A DNA stretch of 48,496 bases from Candidatus Saganbacteria bacterium (GTDB taxonomy: Bacteria > Margulisbacteria > WOR-1 > O2-12-FULL-45-9), in assembly GCA_013204645.1 (NCBI GenBank), contig JABMSE010000039.1, positions 1 through 48,496 of the forward strand. Reading direction: 5' to 3'. Positions 23,598 through 34,603 of this stretch are shown here, one piece after another; positions within the stretch are counted from its first letter, which is position 1; each line of letters opens with the position of its first letter. A program made the translations under genes and the position numbers. Under the pieces are notes generated by a model. That model ran no database searches and was not told the origin of the DNA. It saw only the letters and a program-made list of their open reading frames with translations.

Positions 23598-26132
23598 CTA
23601 TTGATTTACGCTCTTATAAAGTAGATAGACGGTAATTAGGGCCGTGGTAGTTTGGGCAAAAGTCGTTGCCGCATTAGCCGTGGTAATCCAGAATTCGTTC
23701 CAGCTAAAGGGCTGCTCGTATCTAGCAATTTTGAGCGGTTTGGCCGGAACAATAATAGTATCACCGGCTTGAGCTTTGGTAAACCAAACACTTTTTTCAA
23801 CTCTGCCACTGGCCCGGAGCAACATTATCTGCCCGCTATTGGCAAAACTTGTGCCTCCGCCACAGATATCCACATAATCACCAACCGAATACTTTGGATC
23901 ATAGAAAATAGTTCCCGGAGAATAAACCTCTCCCATAACCGTAACATTATTAACATAATTAGGAACTATTATGCGATCACCATCTTGCAAAAGAATGTCT
24001 TCACGGTTACCGGGTTTAATTTTATTAAAATCAATTAACAACCTGCCAGGGATCTGAACATCCATCTTCTTATACTCAAAATCATAGGTTGCATTAATTT
24101 GTTTTATGTGATAGGCTGCTTCCTCTGAAGGCATGCCAATTGGCAGCTGGGCTAAATCTCGTTGCTTTCTTTCCTCAAGCTGGCTTTTAAGCCTTTGGGC
24201 ATCGATCTCTTGCTCTTCTTTTATTGATTCACGCACAAAAATTGCTCCACTTAAAAAGGCGTTACTGGTATACCCACCAGCTCTCCCAATTACCGAGGAA
24301 AGCCTCTCTCCCTGATAAATTGCATAGGCCCCTGGAAAAATAACATTTCCAACCATCGTTACAGTCTTGTCGACTCCATAATCAGGAGTCTGTCGCACAA
24401 ACAAATAATCATTGGCTTGCAAGAGATAATCTTGGCTTCGGTCGCCTTCCTTTAGGACCTTATCCAAATCAACCTCGTAAAAATAAGTCTTATTCGGCGG
24501 CTCAAACCTAACCAATTCCGCTTTTTTGAGATAAGCACTATCTTTTACTCCACCCGCCAAAAAAATCAAATCCGAGACATTCATATCTTCAGTCAAAAGA
24601 TAAGAGTTATCTCCATCCACCACATCCCCAGAAACATGAACCATAGGAATACCCTCGATTTCTTCCTTTGAATAAACGCGAATATTATCAAATTCTTTGA
24701 GTTCTGGATTATCCTTGGCAACCCCCATTTTCATCCTAGTCAAATTAACCGCAATAATCTCAGGCTGTATTTTGGGAGGGACGATGCGAACAATCTGCGC
24801 CCGCTCCATATAGGTTCCTGGAGCCAAGCCATCTGCCTTAACAAACAAATCCATAAGACTCATTTTAGGATCCAGCTCATAGCGGCCTGGACGGTTTACA
24901 TTTCCCGAAAGATAAACAACATTTCGAACTACTGGCTCAATTGAAAAAACTGCTATAAAATCTTCGTTTTTCAAATAGAGCGGCTTGGCATACTTGGTTT
25001 TTAAATAATCCGCATAATTGATATCCAGGGCTGTTTCTTCAATGTTAGCCTCTTTTCGCTCAATCTGGATTCGTTGAAGATAGGTTGTTGGCGTAACGCC
25101 GCCTGCCAAACTTATAAAATCACTTAATTCAGTTCTAGTAGACATTAGCTCGTAAATAGCTGGGTTTCTGACATTGCCGGAAATAGCTACTACATCCCCA
25201 ATTTGCGGCACCCTGATTACATCTCCACTTTGTAATAAAACATCATCATTCTTATTCCCAGTCAGGATAAAGTCATAGAGATCCACTGTTCGAATCACCT
25301 TACCATTCCTAACTAGCTTGATATTTCTCAAAGTTCCTTTGCGGGTTGGCCCTCCACCAATAAAAATCGCATCATATAAAGAGGTGTTGGCCAAAATCGT
25401 ATAAGCTCCAGGTTTTTTAAAATCCCCTAATAAATAGACTTTAATTGAGCCAACTTCCTTAACGGTTAGATCAATATTAAAATCTGCAACAAAGATGGTA
25501 GCCAACCTCTCATATAAAACATCCCGGGCTTCTGCCAAAATTAGCCCTGCTAAGGCCACCACCCCCACTTTAGGAAGAGTAACCGCTCCTCGCTCATCCA
25601 CACGCAGGGCAAAAGTATCATTAACATTTCCCCAGATAGTAACTAAGAGATCATCTCCAGGATGAATTCTGTAATCCGGACCAACTGGAACGCTAGGGAT
25701 TAAAGTGAACTGGCGCCCCACAGTTTTGCTGAAAATATCATAACCAAACTGACGAAGCGGTCTTTTTGTCCTATCGCTTATTTTTTCTTGGTAGCCTTCC
25801 TCAATCTGGGATAGCTCTTCCTCAATAAGCTCGCCTTCTTCAGCTGCTTTTAGTTCCTCTGGGTCAATTGGGCCAGTTAGGGTAGCTTCTTCTTTTATTG
25901 TTTGGGTAGCTTGATTTGGCGACTGACTACTTTGAGTTTCTAATCCGAGTAAACCCTTAATTTCATTTTTCTCTGCCGGGGTTAGATCTTTTATCTGTTG
26001 TTTTTGTTGAGGGGTGAGTCGCTTTATAGCCTCAGAAGCCGACGCAGCAAAAACCGGTAAAGGAGAAATTGTATTAATAAAACAAAAAACCAGAAACAAC
26101 GCAATTAATTTCATGGATCTTTTCACTTTCAT
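23598..26132 (-). CDS. Polysaccharide export outer-membrane protein with multiple SLBB domains
   Basis: VGPDYRIHPGDDLLVTIWGNVNDTFALRVDERGAVTLPKVGVVALAGLILAEA; repeated SGNVNRPGRYELDPKMSLMDLFVKADGL-type SLBB units. Confidence 0.93.
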   Translation of the reverse strand: MKVKRSMKLIALFLVFCFINTISPLPVFAASASEAIKRLTPQQKQQIKDLTPAEKNEIKGLLGLETQSSQSPNQATQTIKEEATLTGPIDPEELKAAEEGELIEEELSQIEEGYQEKISDRTKRPLRQFGYDIFSKTVGRQFTLIPSVPVGPDYRIHPGDDLLVTIWGNVNDTFALRVDERGAVTLPKVGVVALAGLILAEARDVLYERLATIFVADFNIDLTVKEVGSIKVYLLGDFKKPGAYTILANTSLYDAIFIGGGPTRKGTLRNIKLVRNGKVIRTVDLYDFILTGNKNDDVLLQSGDVIRVPQIGDVVAISGNVRNPAIYELMSTRTELSDFISLAGGVTPTTYLQRIQIERKEANIEETALDINYADYLKTKYAKPLYLKNEDFIAVFSIEPVVRNVVYLSGNVNRPGRYELDPKMSLMDLFVKADGLAPGTYMERAQIVRIVPPKIQPEIIAVNLTRMKMGVAKDNPELKEFDNIRVYSKEEIEGIPMVHVSGDVVDGDNSYLLTEDMNVSDLIFLAGGVKDSAYLKKAELVRFEPPNKTYFYEVDLDKVLKEGDRSQDYLLQANDYLFVRQTPDYGVDKTVTMVGNVIFPGAYAIYQGERLSSVIGRAGGYTSNAFLSGAIFVRESIKEEQEIDAQRLKSQLEERKQRDLAQLPIGMPSEEAAYHIKQINATYDFEYKKMDVQIPGRLLIDFNKIKPGNREDILLQDGDRIIVPNYVNNVTVMGEVYSPGTIFYDPKYSVGDYVDICGGGTSFANSGQIMLLRASGRVEKSVWFTKAQAGDTIIVPAKPLKIARYEQPFSWNEFWITTANAATTFAQTTTALITVYLLYKSVNQ

Positions 26133-26196
26133 TGCCTCCTAGTGGAAAATCTGCCAAGAACGGACATTTTAGCATCTTTTCTAACCCCTGTAAAGA

Positions 26197-26955
26197 CTAC
26201 TTGTATTCCCTCTTTCTCTGGTGCTCACGCAAGTTAGCCATATAATTCAAGACAAAACTAAGTAAAATACCTAGCAAAAGAGAGGCAGCTATAGCAGCTA
26301 CAATGTTTTTTCTCATCGAGGACAGAGGTTTGGCAGGACAAACTGCTTCATCAAGCTCCTGAAAAGTAATATCTAAGGAATGCTTAGTTAAAAAGCCTCC
26401 GAGCTTTTCAATATAGACATTGGCGGTTTTGGCCGCTAAAAGCGGATCATCGGCCGTAACCGTTACACTCACTACCTCCATCCCAACCCTCGAATCAACC
26501 TTAAGCATGGTCTGAAGTTTTAAAACCGCTTCATTTAAATCGGGCTTGTAGGAGCCCTCCCATTTCAGATTTTTTTCATCCCAATGCTTCGCAAAAAAGA
26601 ACCTTAGCAAATCTAGCTCTTCTACTACTTCCTGAGCCAAAGTTTTGCTTTTAATGATTTCAAGTAAAACCGAGCTTTTTTGTCTCCCGGAAAAAGTGTA
26701 AGAAAAATTGCTAAAGATCCCTAAGTTAAACAGGTCAGCATCTAAGCTTTGTTTCTGTGCTACGAGAATAGTGGCGGTTGCCGAGTAAGTGTGCTTTTTA
26801 TCTGAAACAAAGCGGGTAAGAAAAATAGCTCCTACGACTGCCACAATAACCAAGCTCAGGATTAGAAATTTATATTTGCTAATGATTCTTACGAGCTCTA
26901 AAAGATCTTTTCCGATATCTGTATCATCTTCAAAAAATGGGGTATTTCTTTTCAT
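26197..26955 (-). CDS. Wzz/chain-length determinant family protein
   Basis: Two TM segments; YSATATILVAQKQSLDADLF, ITFQELDEAVCPAKPLSSMRKNIVAAIAASLLLGILLSFVL. Confidence 0.88.
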   Translation of the reverse strand: MKRNTPFFEDDTDIGKDLLELVRIISKYKFLILSLVIVAVVGAIFLTRFVSDKKHTYSATATILVAQKQSLDADLFNLGIFSNFSYTFSGRQKSSVLLEIIKSKTLAQEVVEELDLLRFFFAKHWDEKNLKWEGSYKPDLNEAVLKLQTMLKVDSRVGMEVVSVTVTADDPLLAAKTANVYIEKLGGFLTKHSLDITFQELDEAVCPAKPLSSMRKNIVAAIAASLLLGILLSFVLNYMANLREHQRKREYK

Positions 26956-27009
26956 AGATTGTATCTTCCTTCATTATTATATCACAAAAGAAAGATGATC
27001 CACGTTGTT

Positions 27010-27615
27010 CTAAATATATCCTCTAAAAAAATAAAAAACTAAACTCATCCACTCCCGCACTACAACATCGATGCCTTCGTGCTGCTGCCACCAATCATTT
27101 TGACTATAAACACTAAAGGGATTAGAGGTAACTCCATGAACCATTATCTTGATGTTTTTCCCGTGATAAACCTTTTGAAAAACCATTTTTGTGCGTCGAG
27201 TATGGTAAGGGGATGTTACAACTATAATTTTTTTGAAACCATTCCTTTTAATCAAGGGAAGGCTAAAAGTAGCATTCCCCAAAGTCGAACTCCCCTCCCT
27301 CACCATTAAGACAGCATTGCCAGAAATCCCCAAGGATTGGGCTTCTTCTTTCATTAAATCCGCCAAATTGTGCTGTCCCAACAAGGGGCCACCACACATC
27401 ACAATACAGGGAGCAAGTCCTTCTTTGTATAACCTAGTTGCTTCAAAAACGCGATCCCCCACTCCCCCTCCCAAAACTAAAATAGCATCTGCTTTTTCCA
27501 AATGATCAGATACCGACAAAAAGCGTGCCATCTGGGTAAACCAAAAAGAATAGGTTAAAAAAAAGAACAAAATAAAGCCAACCAGGCATAGTAGAAAAAT
27601 TTTAAAGGGGCGCAT
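27010..27615 (-). CDS. YdcF/SanA-like DUF218 protein
   Basis: ADAILVLGGGVGDRVFEATRLYKEGLAPCIVMCGG...STLGNATFSLPLIKRNGFKKIIVVTSPYHTRRTKMVF. Confidence 0.9.
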   Translation of the reverse strand: MRPFKIFLLCLVGFILFFFLTYSFWFTQMARFLSVSDHLEKADAILVLGGGVGDRVFEATRLYKEGLAPCIVMCGGPLLGQHNLADLMKEEAQSLGISGNAVLMVREGSSTLGNATFSLPLIKRNGFKKIIVVTSPYHTRRTKMVFQKVYHGKNIKIMVHGVTSNPFSVYSQNDWWQQHEGIDVVVREWMSLVFYFFRGYI

Positions 27616-27617
27616 TT

Positions 27618-28814
27618 TTAAACCTTACAAATAGTTTGGAAATACTTATGGGTGGCAATTTGTCTTTCGTATTTTTCAAGAAACGCTTTCCGGGCTCTAT
27701 CTCCCATTAATCGACACTCTCCCTCATTCTGATATAATTTTAATATCTTCTGAGCACAAGAATTAACATCTCCCGGACGAACTATTTCCCCACAGTTATT
27801 TTCAGCAACTATGCGACCTATCTCACAAGCAGAAGAACAAATAGCTAAGATTGGCTTTCCTACTGCCATAATGCCATAAACTTTACTCGGCAGGATAGTC
27901 CCCTGAAAACCAATCTTCATGGAAACCACTCCAATATCACAAGCATTCAAACTTAAATTTAGCTGCTCTCGCGCCTGAAAAGGTAACACAAAAAGATTTT
28001 TGAGTTTATGTCTATTGACAAAATCAACCACTTTATTTTTTTGCACTCCATCCCCAATGAAAAGGAAAGCAATTTCGGGCTTATCAGAGAGCCGTCTGGC
28101 AACTTCAAGCAGGGTATCTATTTCATGCACCATGCCTAAATTCCCTGAATACTGAACAATAAATTTTCCGACTAAATCATTCTCTTTCGCAAAGGAATTC
28201 TTTTCTTTGTCTAAGGGAAAAAGTTGCTTGCCATCCGCCCAATTATGGATTATTTCAATGCCGTTGTTCTTGCTAGCCGCCCCTCTCTCCAGTAATAAAT
28301 GGTACATGTTTTCCCCAATACAAATGATCTTATCCGCTTTCTGGTAGAGCTTTAATATAATTCTCTCTGCCAATCGGATCACAGAGGGAATTTTAATAAG
28401 GCCAAGTTTTACCGCCACATCCGGATAAAGATCTTGTATATTAAGGATTAATTTTGAGCCCTTAAACAAACTCAGCAATAAACCTAAAAGGGGCATAAAG
28501 GGAGGGCTTGAACCTACGAAAATATAATTGGGACGCCGCATAAACAGGGCGCGTATAAACACAAAAGGGAACAAACTCAAATAATTGAGATAGCGATAAA
28601 GAAGGTTTTTCTTATCAAACCTAAAAACTCCTACCCGCACAATCTTAATACCGTTATAAACTTCTTTGATAAGAAAGTTTCTGCGGTTGCGCCCGGTAAT
28701 TACCGTAACGTCTAGACCTTTCTTCACCAAATCCTCAGCCAGATCAGTCATAATCTGCGCCGTAGCATCTATATCCGGATAAAAACATTGATTAATAATC
28801 CAAATAGAAACCAT
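27618..28814 (-). CDS. Glycosyltransferase family 4 (WbuB-like)
   Basis: IINQCFYPDIDATAQIMTDLAEDLVKKGLDVTVITGR...VQYSGNLGMVHEIDTLLEVARRLSD...LPSKVYGIMAVGKPILA. Confidence 0.9.
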   Translation of the reverse strand: MVSIWIINQCFYPDIDATAQIMTDLAEDLVKKGLDVTVITGRNRRNFLIKEVYNGIKIVRVGVFRFDKKNLLYRYLNYLSLFPFVFIRALFMRRPNYIFVGSSPPFMPLLGLLLSLFKGSKLILNIQDLYPDVAVKLGLIKIPSVIRLAERIILKLYQKADKIICIGENMYHLLLERGAASKNNGIEIIHNWADGKQLFPLDKEKNSFAKENDLVGKFIVQYSGNLGMVHEIDTLLEVARRLSDKPEIAFLFIGDGVQKNKVVDFVNRHKLKNLFVLPFQAREQLNLSLNACDIGVVSMKIGFQGTILPSKVYGIMAVGKPILAICSSACEIGRIVAENNCGEIVRPGDVNSCAQKILKLYQNEGECRLMGDRARKAFLEKYERQIATHKYFQTICKV

Positions 28815-28836
28815 AATAAAATTAGCTCTCCTCCAC

Positions 28837-30603
28837 CTAGACCTTTTGCTTGGTTATGATAAAAGACCCTAGCACTAAGACATCCATCTTGGTACGCAAA
28901 AAACAATCAATGGCTTCCTCTAATTTACAAACAACTGGCTCATTCTCATTAAAGGAGGTGTTAAGCAAAACCGGAACTCCGGTTACCTCTTCGAATTTCT
29001 TAATTAACCTCCAGTATAGCGGATTTTCCTCGGGACTGACAGTCTGAAGTCTTCCCGTTCCATCAAGATGGGTGGTGGCTGGTATAATTTTTCTCTTGTC
29101 TTCCTTTATGGGATAAACTTTAAGCATAAACGGATCAGGATAATCTTTTTCAAAATACTCTCCGGTTTTCTCGAGCAAAATTGAAGGGGCAAAAGGACGA
29201 AAAGCTTCTCGCCGTTTAATCCGGGCATTCAAGACATCCTTCATTTCGGCTTTTCTCGGATCAACGAGGATCGAACGATTGCCAAGCGCGCGTGGTCCCC
29301 ACTCCATTCTTCCCTGAAACCACCCCACCACATTTCCAGAAACCAAGCATTCTACTGTTTTCTGAACTAATAGCTCTTCATCTTTTGCACGCTGGATGTG
29401 TAACGTTGCTAATTTAGCTTTATCCCTTTCTATAACCTCCGAAACTTCTTCATCGGTATAAGAATTTCCCCAATAGGATCCAGTCATTATAAATTTGCGG
29501 GGATTTCCTAGTATCTGATTATAAAGATAATAAGCAGCCCCAATCGCTCCCCCCGCATCCCCCGCCGCCGGTTGAATATAAACTTCTCTAAAAGAAGTAT
29601 AATCAAAAAGTTTGCCATTAGCCACACTGTTTAAGGCACATCCTCCAGCCACACAAAGATTTGGGCAACCGGTTCTTTCATATAAATAATTAAGGAGATG
29701 AAAAAAAGCTTTTTCATACATGGCCTGTAGAGAAGCCGCAATGTCTTTGTGTTTCTGGGTGAGCTCCTCTTTGTATCCGCGCGCCGGCCCTAATAAATCG
29801 ATTAACTTAGAAGAATAAAGCTGGCCAATTTGGGGCTTCTGGTTTTCCCAGCTCATTTGAGCTCCCTTTGACCCGTAATGCTGAAAGAACTTAAGATCTA
29901 GCGAAAAACGACCGTTCTCCTCAAGCCGAACTATTTTTTCCATATCCGATAAATATGTGGGTTTTCCCAAAGCCGCCAACCCCATCACCTTGAATTCATC
30001 ACCGTAATTTGTAAAACCCAAATATTGGGTGATGGCCGTATAAAAAGCTCCTAGGGAATGCGGATAATTTACCTCACTTAAAACTTTAATCTCATTTTGA
30101 TCCCCTTTCCCCAGCATGGTACTTACAAAGTCTCCGAAACCATCCACCGAGATCAAAGCGGCCTCTTTGAAAGGGGAAACAAAAAAAGAGCTGGCTAAAT
30201 GGGCGCGATGATGTTCAACAAAACAAAGCTTTGCCCGAATATCCTCTGGCTTAACTCCTAGCGCTTCACAAATAAGTAACTTAATATCTTTTATTTTAAT
30301 GAGATTTTTAGTGCGACTCTTTAAAAAAGTCAGGGAAGGCTTTCTCTTTAAGGCAAAAACGATCTTCTTAAATAGATTGGCCCTAGGATCCCGATTAATG
30401 GCAATATAATCTAAGTCCTTAAGGCTAATGCCCCCCGTTTCCAAACAAAAATTAATCGCCTGGGATGGGATTCCGGCCCAATGTTTAATCCGTCTGAAGC
30501 GCTCCTCTTCAACTGCCGCAATCAATTCCCCATTCTTTACCAAACAGGCAGAAGAATCTCCGTGATAAGCATTAATCCCTAATATATAGAGATCAGACCG
30601 CAT
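28837..30603 (-). CDS. Carbamoyltransferase (NodU/CmcH family)
   Basis: ILGINAYHGDSSACLVKNGELIAAVEEERFRRIKHW...EHHRAHLASSFFVSPF...GWFQGRMEWGPRALGNRSILVDPR...VLLNTSFNENEPVV. Confidence 0.96.
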   Translation of the reverse strand: MRSDLYILGINAYHGDSSACLVKNGELIAAVEEERFRRIKHWAGIPSQAINFCLETGGISLKDLDYIAINRDPRANLFKKIVFALKRKPSLTFLKSRTKNLIKIKDIKLLICEALGVKPEDIRAKLCFVEHHRAHLASSFFVSPFKEAALISVDGFGDFVSTMLGKGDQNEIKVLSEVNYPHSLGAFYTAITQYLGFTNYGDEFKVMGLAALGKPTYLSDMEKIVRLEENGRFSLDLKFFQHYGSKGAQMSWENQKPQIGQLYSSKLIDLLGPARGYKEELTQKHKDIAASLQAMYEKAFFHLLNYLYERTGCPNLCVAGGCALNSVANGKLFDYTSFREVYIQPAAGDAGGAIGAAYYLYNQILGNPRKFIMTGSYWGNSYTDEEVSEVIERDKAKLATLHIQRAKDEELLVQKTVECLVSGNVVGWFQGRMEWGPRALGNRSILVDPRKAEMKDVLNARIKRREAFRPFAPSILLEKTGEYFEKDYPDPFMLKVYPIKEDKRKIIPATTHLDGTGRLQTVSPEENPLYWRLIKKFEEVTGVPVLLNTSFNENEPVVCKLEEAIDCFLRTKMDVLVLGSFIITKQKV

Positions 30604-30606
30604 TTT

Positions 30607-31440
30607 TTATTTGTTCCCCTGTGCAATATTCATTTGCATCTCATAATATTTTGCATCAATTAAAAAGAAATACCAAAACCCCTGCAAAAAATGGAAAATC
30701 AATCCTTCTTTGCCATCCAGAAAACCTAATTTTATAAAATATCTATATAAAAAATAAAACAAAGGCCTTATTAAAACGGGCATCTTGTTCCATCTTCTCC
30801 ATCTTAACATTCTTTTTTTATCAACGCTAGACTGGGAAGTTAAATTATAACCCCTATCTTTCATGAGCTGCAGGGCCTCCATCGTTGCAAATCTATTATG
30901 CTTGGCAATCCAAAAAGTTAGATCTTTTTCGCTGATATGCAAAATATCTTCTTTAAGCTTCAAAGTAGGCTCAGGGACAACTAAATGTTCATTAATTTCT
31001 CTTTCACAGCTGGCCTTTTTGTGCCTGACCAGTCTAAGTAGCCAATGTGGGTAATAACCACCATGCTTCATCCATCGGCCCATAAAATAAACTCTTCTTT
31101 TTATATAAAAACCATTAATCTGGGGTTTGACCGCAGGCAATCTCTTCTCTATTTCTATTTTCAATTTATCGGATAGGCGTTCATCAGCATCTAGAAATAA
31201 CACCCACTCATTTGAAAAAGGTAAATTGCGCAAGGCCCAGTTTCTTTGGTCAGAAAAATCCTTAAATTTATGCTGGTAAATCTTATCCGTATATTTCGTA
31301 GCTATTTCCAAGGTTTTGTCATTGCTAAAAGAATCAACAATGAAAATATCAGACGCCCAACCCTTGACATTTTTCAGCAAAAGCTCAAGATTAAGCTCCT
31401 CGTTATGAGTAAGAATTATTACAGAAACGGAAAGCGACAT
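30607..31440 (-). CDS. Glycosyltransferase family 2 (WaaE/KdtX-like)
   Basis: VSVIILTHNEELNLELLLKNVKGWASDIFIVDSFSNDKTLEIA...DQRNWALRN...WVLFLDADERLS. Confidence 0.92.
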   Translation of the reverse strand: MSLSVSVIILTHNEELNLELLLKNVKGWASDIFIVDSFSNDKTLEIATKYTDKIYQHKFKDFSDQRNWALRNLPFSNEWVLFLDADERLSDKLKIEIEKRLPAVKPQINGFYIKRRVYFMGRWMKHGGYYPHWLLRLVRHKKASCEREINEHLVVPEPTLKLKEDILHISEKDLTFWIAKHNRFATMEALQLMKDRGYNLTSQSSVDKKRMLRWRRWNKMPVLIRPLFYFLYRYFIKLGFLDGKEGLIFHFLQGFWYFFLIDAKYYEMQMNIAQGNK

Positions 31441-31492
31441 TGTATTACCTCTTCTTCTATCATTTTATCAATTTGAATTAAATCATACAACT

Positions 31493-33361
31493 TTAAGCGA
31501 GCCAATGTTCTAAAACTACGCAGCTCCAAACCCTAGACCAGTGGACGTCACGATTGTCAAAAGCATTAAGCAGCTTGGTTATTTGCAGCTTATCAAAAAA
31601 CGAGGAACCGTTCAACTTCTCCCTAACATAGTCTTTTAACTCGTTTCGTAACCATAGGTCAAAAGGCAAAGTAAACACCATTTTGCGGCGCTTAACAATG
31701 TCATCTGGTAAGCTATCACCCATAGCTTTTACTAATAACCTCTTTGGTAGATCCTTTTTTGCCTTCAGCTTTGCTGGCAGTTTTGCTAGAAGCTCGACCA
31801 ACAGATGGTCAACAAAAGGGACCCGTACTTCTAAAGAATGGGTCATGCTAAAAACATCAGTATCTCTTAGAAGCTGATTCGCCATATATGAAGTTGTCTC
31901 AAGAAAACCAACCTGATCAAGCTCATCGCGAATTTTTAAATAATTTTGCGGATAAATGCTTCCGAAAGCCTGCTTTTTTATCTCGTCAATAAAATGGGGG
32001 GCAACTATTTCTTGGATCTGCTCTTCGGTAAAAACACCCCGATATATGGAATAGATTTCCGCAAGGTTTGAGGCGTTAGAAATAATCGAATTAAGCTTAA
32101 CTGCCCGCGAATTGCGGCAATTATTAAGAAACGATCTTGCCGCTCTTTTGCCAAAAGGGATCAAGGCCAAACTATTCAATAATTTATTTAATTTGGGAAC
32201 GTCATTAAAAGAAGAATAACCAAAAAATATTTCATCGCCGCCAACACCGGACATTGACACTTTAAGTCCATGGCGCACCGCCGCCTGAGAGACAAAATAG
32301 GTGTTGATCCCATCAATGGTGGGTTGGTCCATTGAGGATAATATCGTCTCCATATGGCTTACCAGATCTTGGCCTTTTATCTCAACCTCGCAGTGATCAG
32401 TAGCATATTTTGAGGCCATGATCCTGGCATAGGCACTTTCATCATAAGGCGTATCCGGCACTACAATTGATACGGTTTTTATGGTCTTATGTTCAACCTG
32501 GCGCATTAAAGCAATAATGGAACTGGAATCGATACCCCCGCTCAAAAATGTACCTACCGGCACATCAGATACCAGATGGCATTTTATTGTGTCAACCAAA
32601 CAAGCCCTAACCAGCTCTACTGCGTCTTCCTCTGAAATATTCTTTAAAGATTCATCCAGAAAAGCGTGAGTAAGATCATAGTAATGCGTTTTTTTTACCT
32701 TATTTTGCCTAATCAACAAATAATGTCCCGACTCCAAAGAAGAGATATGTTTATTGATTGTTTTGGGGGCCGCGATAGACCCCTTTAGAAGAAAAGATCC
32801 AATTGCTTCCAGATCATTTTCTCTGGGCACCAACCCTGATGCCAAGATGGCTTTTATTTCTGAAGCAAAAACAAAATGATTATTGTTGTTAAAATAGTAC
32901 AATGGCTTAATGCCCAAACGATCTCGCGCTACAACAAGTTGAGGTCCGCAGGACGTATCTCGCAAATCATAGATGGCAAAAGCAAACATTCCGCGAAGTT
33001 TATGCAGTAATTTTTCAATCCCCCACTCCTCATAACCATGAATTATAACTTCGGTATCTGAATTGCTTTTAAACTGATGGCCTTCATCCATCAGCTCCTT
33101 TTGTAGTTGTTTATAATTATATATTTCCCCATTGTAGACAATCCATATTTTCCCGTTTTCGTTGCACATGGGTTGCTTGGCAGATCCTGAAAGGTCAATT
33201 ATGGAAAGTCGGCGATGGCCCAAGACGATACGGCTATCATGATATGACCCCTCATCATCGGGGCCCCGGTGAATTTGATTATCCATCATCTGCCCAACGG
33301 CCAAAATATCAGCAGATGTTACAACGCCATCAAATTTTAAGACACCAGCAATACCACACAT
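31493..33361 (-). CDS. asnB: Asparagine synthase (glutamine-hydrolysing)
   Basis: MCGIAGVLKFDG N-terminal nucleophile; HRGPDDEG; GHRRLSIIDLSGSAKQPM; VGTFLSGGIDSSSIIALM. Confidence 0.95.
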   Translation of the reverse strand: MCGIAGVLKFDGVVTSADILAVGQMMDNQIHRGPDDEGSYHDSRIVLGHRRLSIIDLSGSAKQPMCNENGKIWIVYNGEIYNYKQLQKELMDEGHQFKSNSDTEVIIHGYEEWGIEKLLHKLRGMFAFAIYDLRDTSCGPQLVVARDRLGIKPLYYFNNNNHFVFASEIKAILASGLVPRENDLEAIGSFLLKGSIAAPKTINKHISSLESGHYLLIRQNKVKKTHYYDLTHAFLDESLKNISEEDAVELVRACLVDTIKCHLVSDVPVGTFLSGGIDSSSIIALMRQVEHKTIKTVSIVVPDTPYDESAYARIMASKYATDHCEVEIKGQDLVSHMETILSSMDQPTIDGINTYFVSQAAVRHGLKVSMSGVGGDEIFFGYSSFNDVPKLNKLLNSLALIPFGKRAARSFLNNCRNSRAVKLNSIISNASNLAEIYSIYRGVFTEEQIQEIVAPHFIDEIKKQAFGSIYPQNYLKIRDELDQVGFLETTSYMANQLLRDTDVFSMTHSLEVRVPFVDHLLVELLAKLPAKLKAKKDLPKRLLVKAMGDSLPDDIVKRRKMVFTLPFDLWLRNELKDYVREKLNGSSFFDKLQITKLLNAFDNRDVHWSRVWSCVVLEHWLA

Positions 33362-33364
33362 AAG

Positions 33365-34534
33365 CTATACAACCTCAAATAAGTTTATAATCTTGCTTAC
33401 ATAATCTTGCCAAGATAAGAAGGGAACATTTTTAGGCGATTTTTTGCTTTCCTTGTTAAAAATCATATCCTCTATTTTTAAAGAGAGGGCTAAAGGATCA
33501 AAGGGAGCATAATAGGTGGCATTATCTCTACACATTTCTCGGTTAACCTTTGTGTCAGCTGCAATTATCGGAAGTCCCGCTATTTGCGCTTCTAAAAGTG
33601 GATAGCCAAAGGATTCACACCAGGAAGGGAAAACAAAAATATCCGCTATTCTATATAAATTCGTTATGGAATCAGAAGGGATTCGGCCCAGCACGATAAC
33701 CTCATCTTCTATTTTCAAAAATTCGATTAATCGCTCATATCCGATTACAACCTTTGGCCGATCAGCTTGTGCGATGGTTAAAAGAAGTTTGATCCTAATT
33801 CCTTTATCCTTCAATATTTTTATTGCCCTAAACAAAATCTCGAATCCCTTATGCGGAGCAGGATGAGACACATAAAGCAATTTTATCTCCCCAGCTGTCT
33901 TTTCTAACATTTTCACGACATCGCCTTTGAGTTCGTGGGTGTCATGCAAAAACTTATTTGAATCAATGGCATGTGGAATCACACAGAACTTATCCTTTGG
34001 AATTTGAGGATAAATTGCGGAAATCATTTCGCGCATACTATTGGTTGGAGTAACAACGATTTCTGAAGCCATCATCGCACGATAAGCCAGTCTTCTGCGC
34101 AGTAATGTTAGCGCTTTTTCTGCCATGTTAATTTTTTGCATATATGGCTTCGAGAAATAAAGGGCGTTCCTTTGAAATACAATTTGTTTGCACCTGGTTT
34201 TTATGGGACCGAAATTTAAAATGGAAAGAATAATATCTATTTTATGTTTTCTGACCAGACTAGGGACACAAATCTGATGCCAATAAAATGCATGGAAGAG
34301 AGATTTCCTAACAAAAGAAATAGGATAAACATGAACATTTGGAGCAGAAGAAATTAACTTTGCGACGTCAGAATCAACATAAATGAAATATTCCCTTTTT
34401 TTGTCGACTTCTCCGAGGGCAGAAACAAAACCCCTTAGATGGCGCAACCCTCCGCCCATTTTTGCCGCGACGGCATTGACTAAAATCTTCAAGGAACCAC
34501 CAGACGGTTTTATTAATAATACTTTTGTTTTCAT
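33365..34534 (-). CDS. Glycosyltransferase family 4/1
   Basis: LLYVSHPAPHKGFEILFRAIKILKDKG...VIVLGRIPSDSITNLYRIADIFVFPSWCESFGYPLLEAQIAGLPIIAADTKVNREMC. Confidence 0.92.
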   Translation of the reverse strand: MKTKVLLIKPSGGSLKILVNAVAAKMGGGLRHLRGFVSALGEVDKKREYFIYVDSDVAKLISSAPNVHVYPISFVRKSLFHAFYWHQICVPSLVRKHKIDIILSILNFGPIKTRCKQIVFQRNALYFSKPYMQKINMAEKALTLLRRRLAYRAMMASEIVVTPTNSMREMISAIYPQIPKDKFCVIPHAIDSNKFLHDTHELKGDVVKMLEKTAGEIKLLYVSHPAPHKGFEILFRAIKILKDKGIRIKLLLTIAQADRPKVVIGYERLIEFLKIEDEVIVLGRIPSDSITNLYRIADIFVFPSWCESFGYPLLEAQIAGLPIIAADTKVNREMCRDNATYYAPFDPLALSLKIEDMIFNKESKKSPKNVPFLSWQDYVSKIINLFEVV

Positions 34535-34603
34535 TCTTAAATTCCTTTAAGGCCTATACACCTTACTCGTTCTAGTTCCAGTTTTTTCAAAAACATTCCG
34601 GCT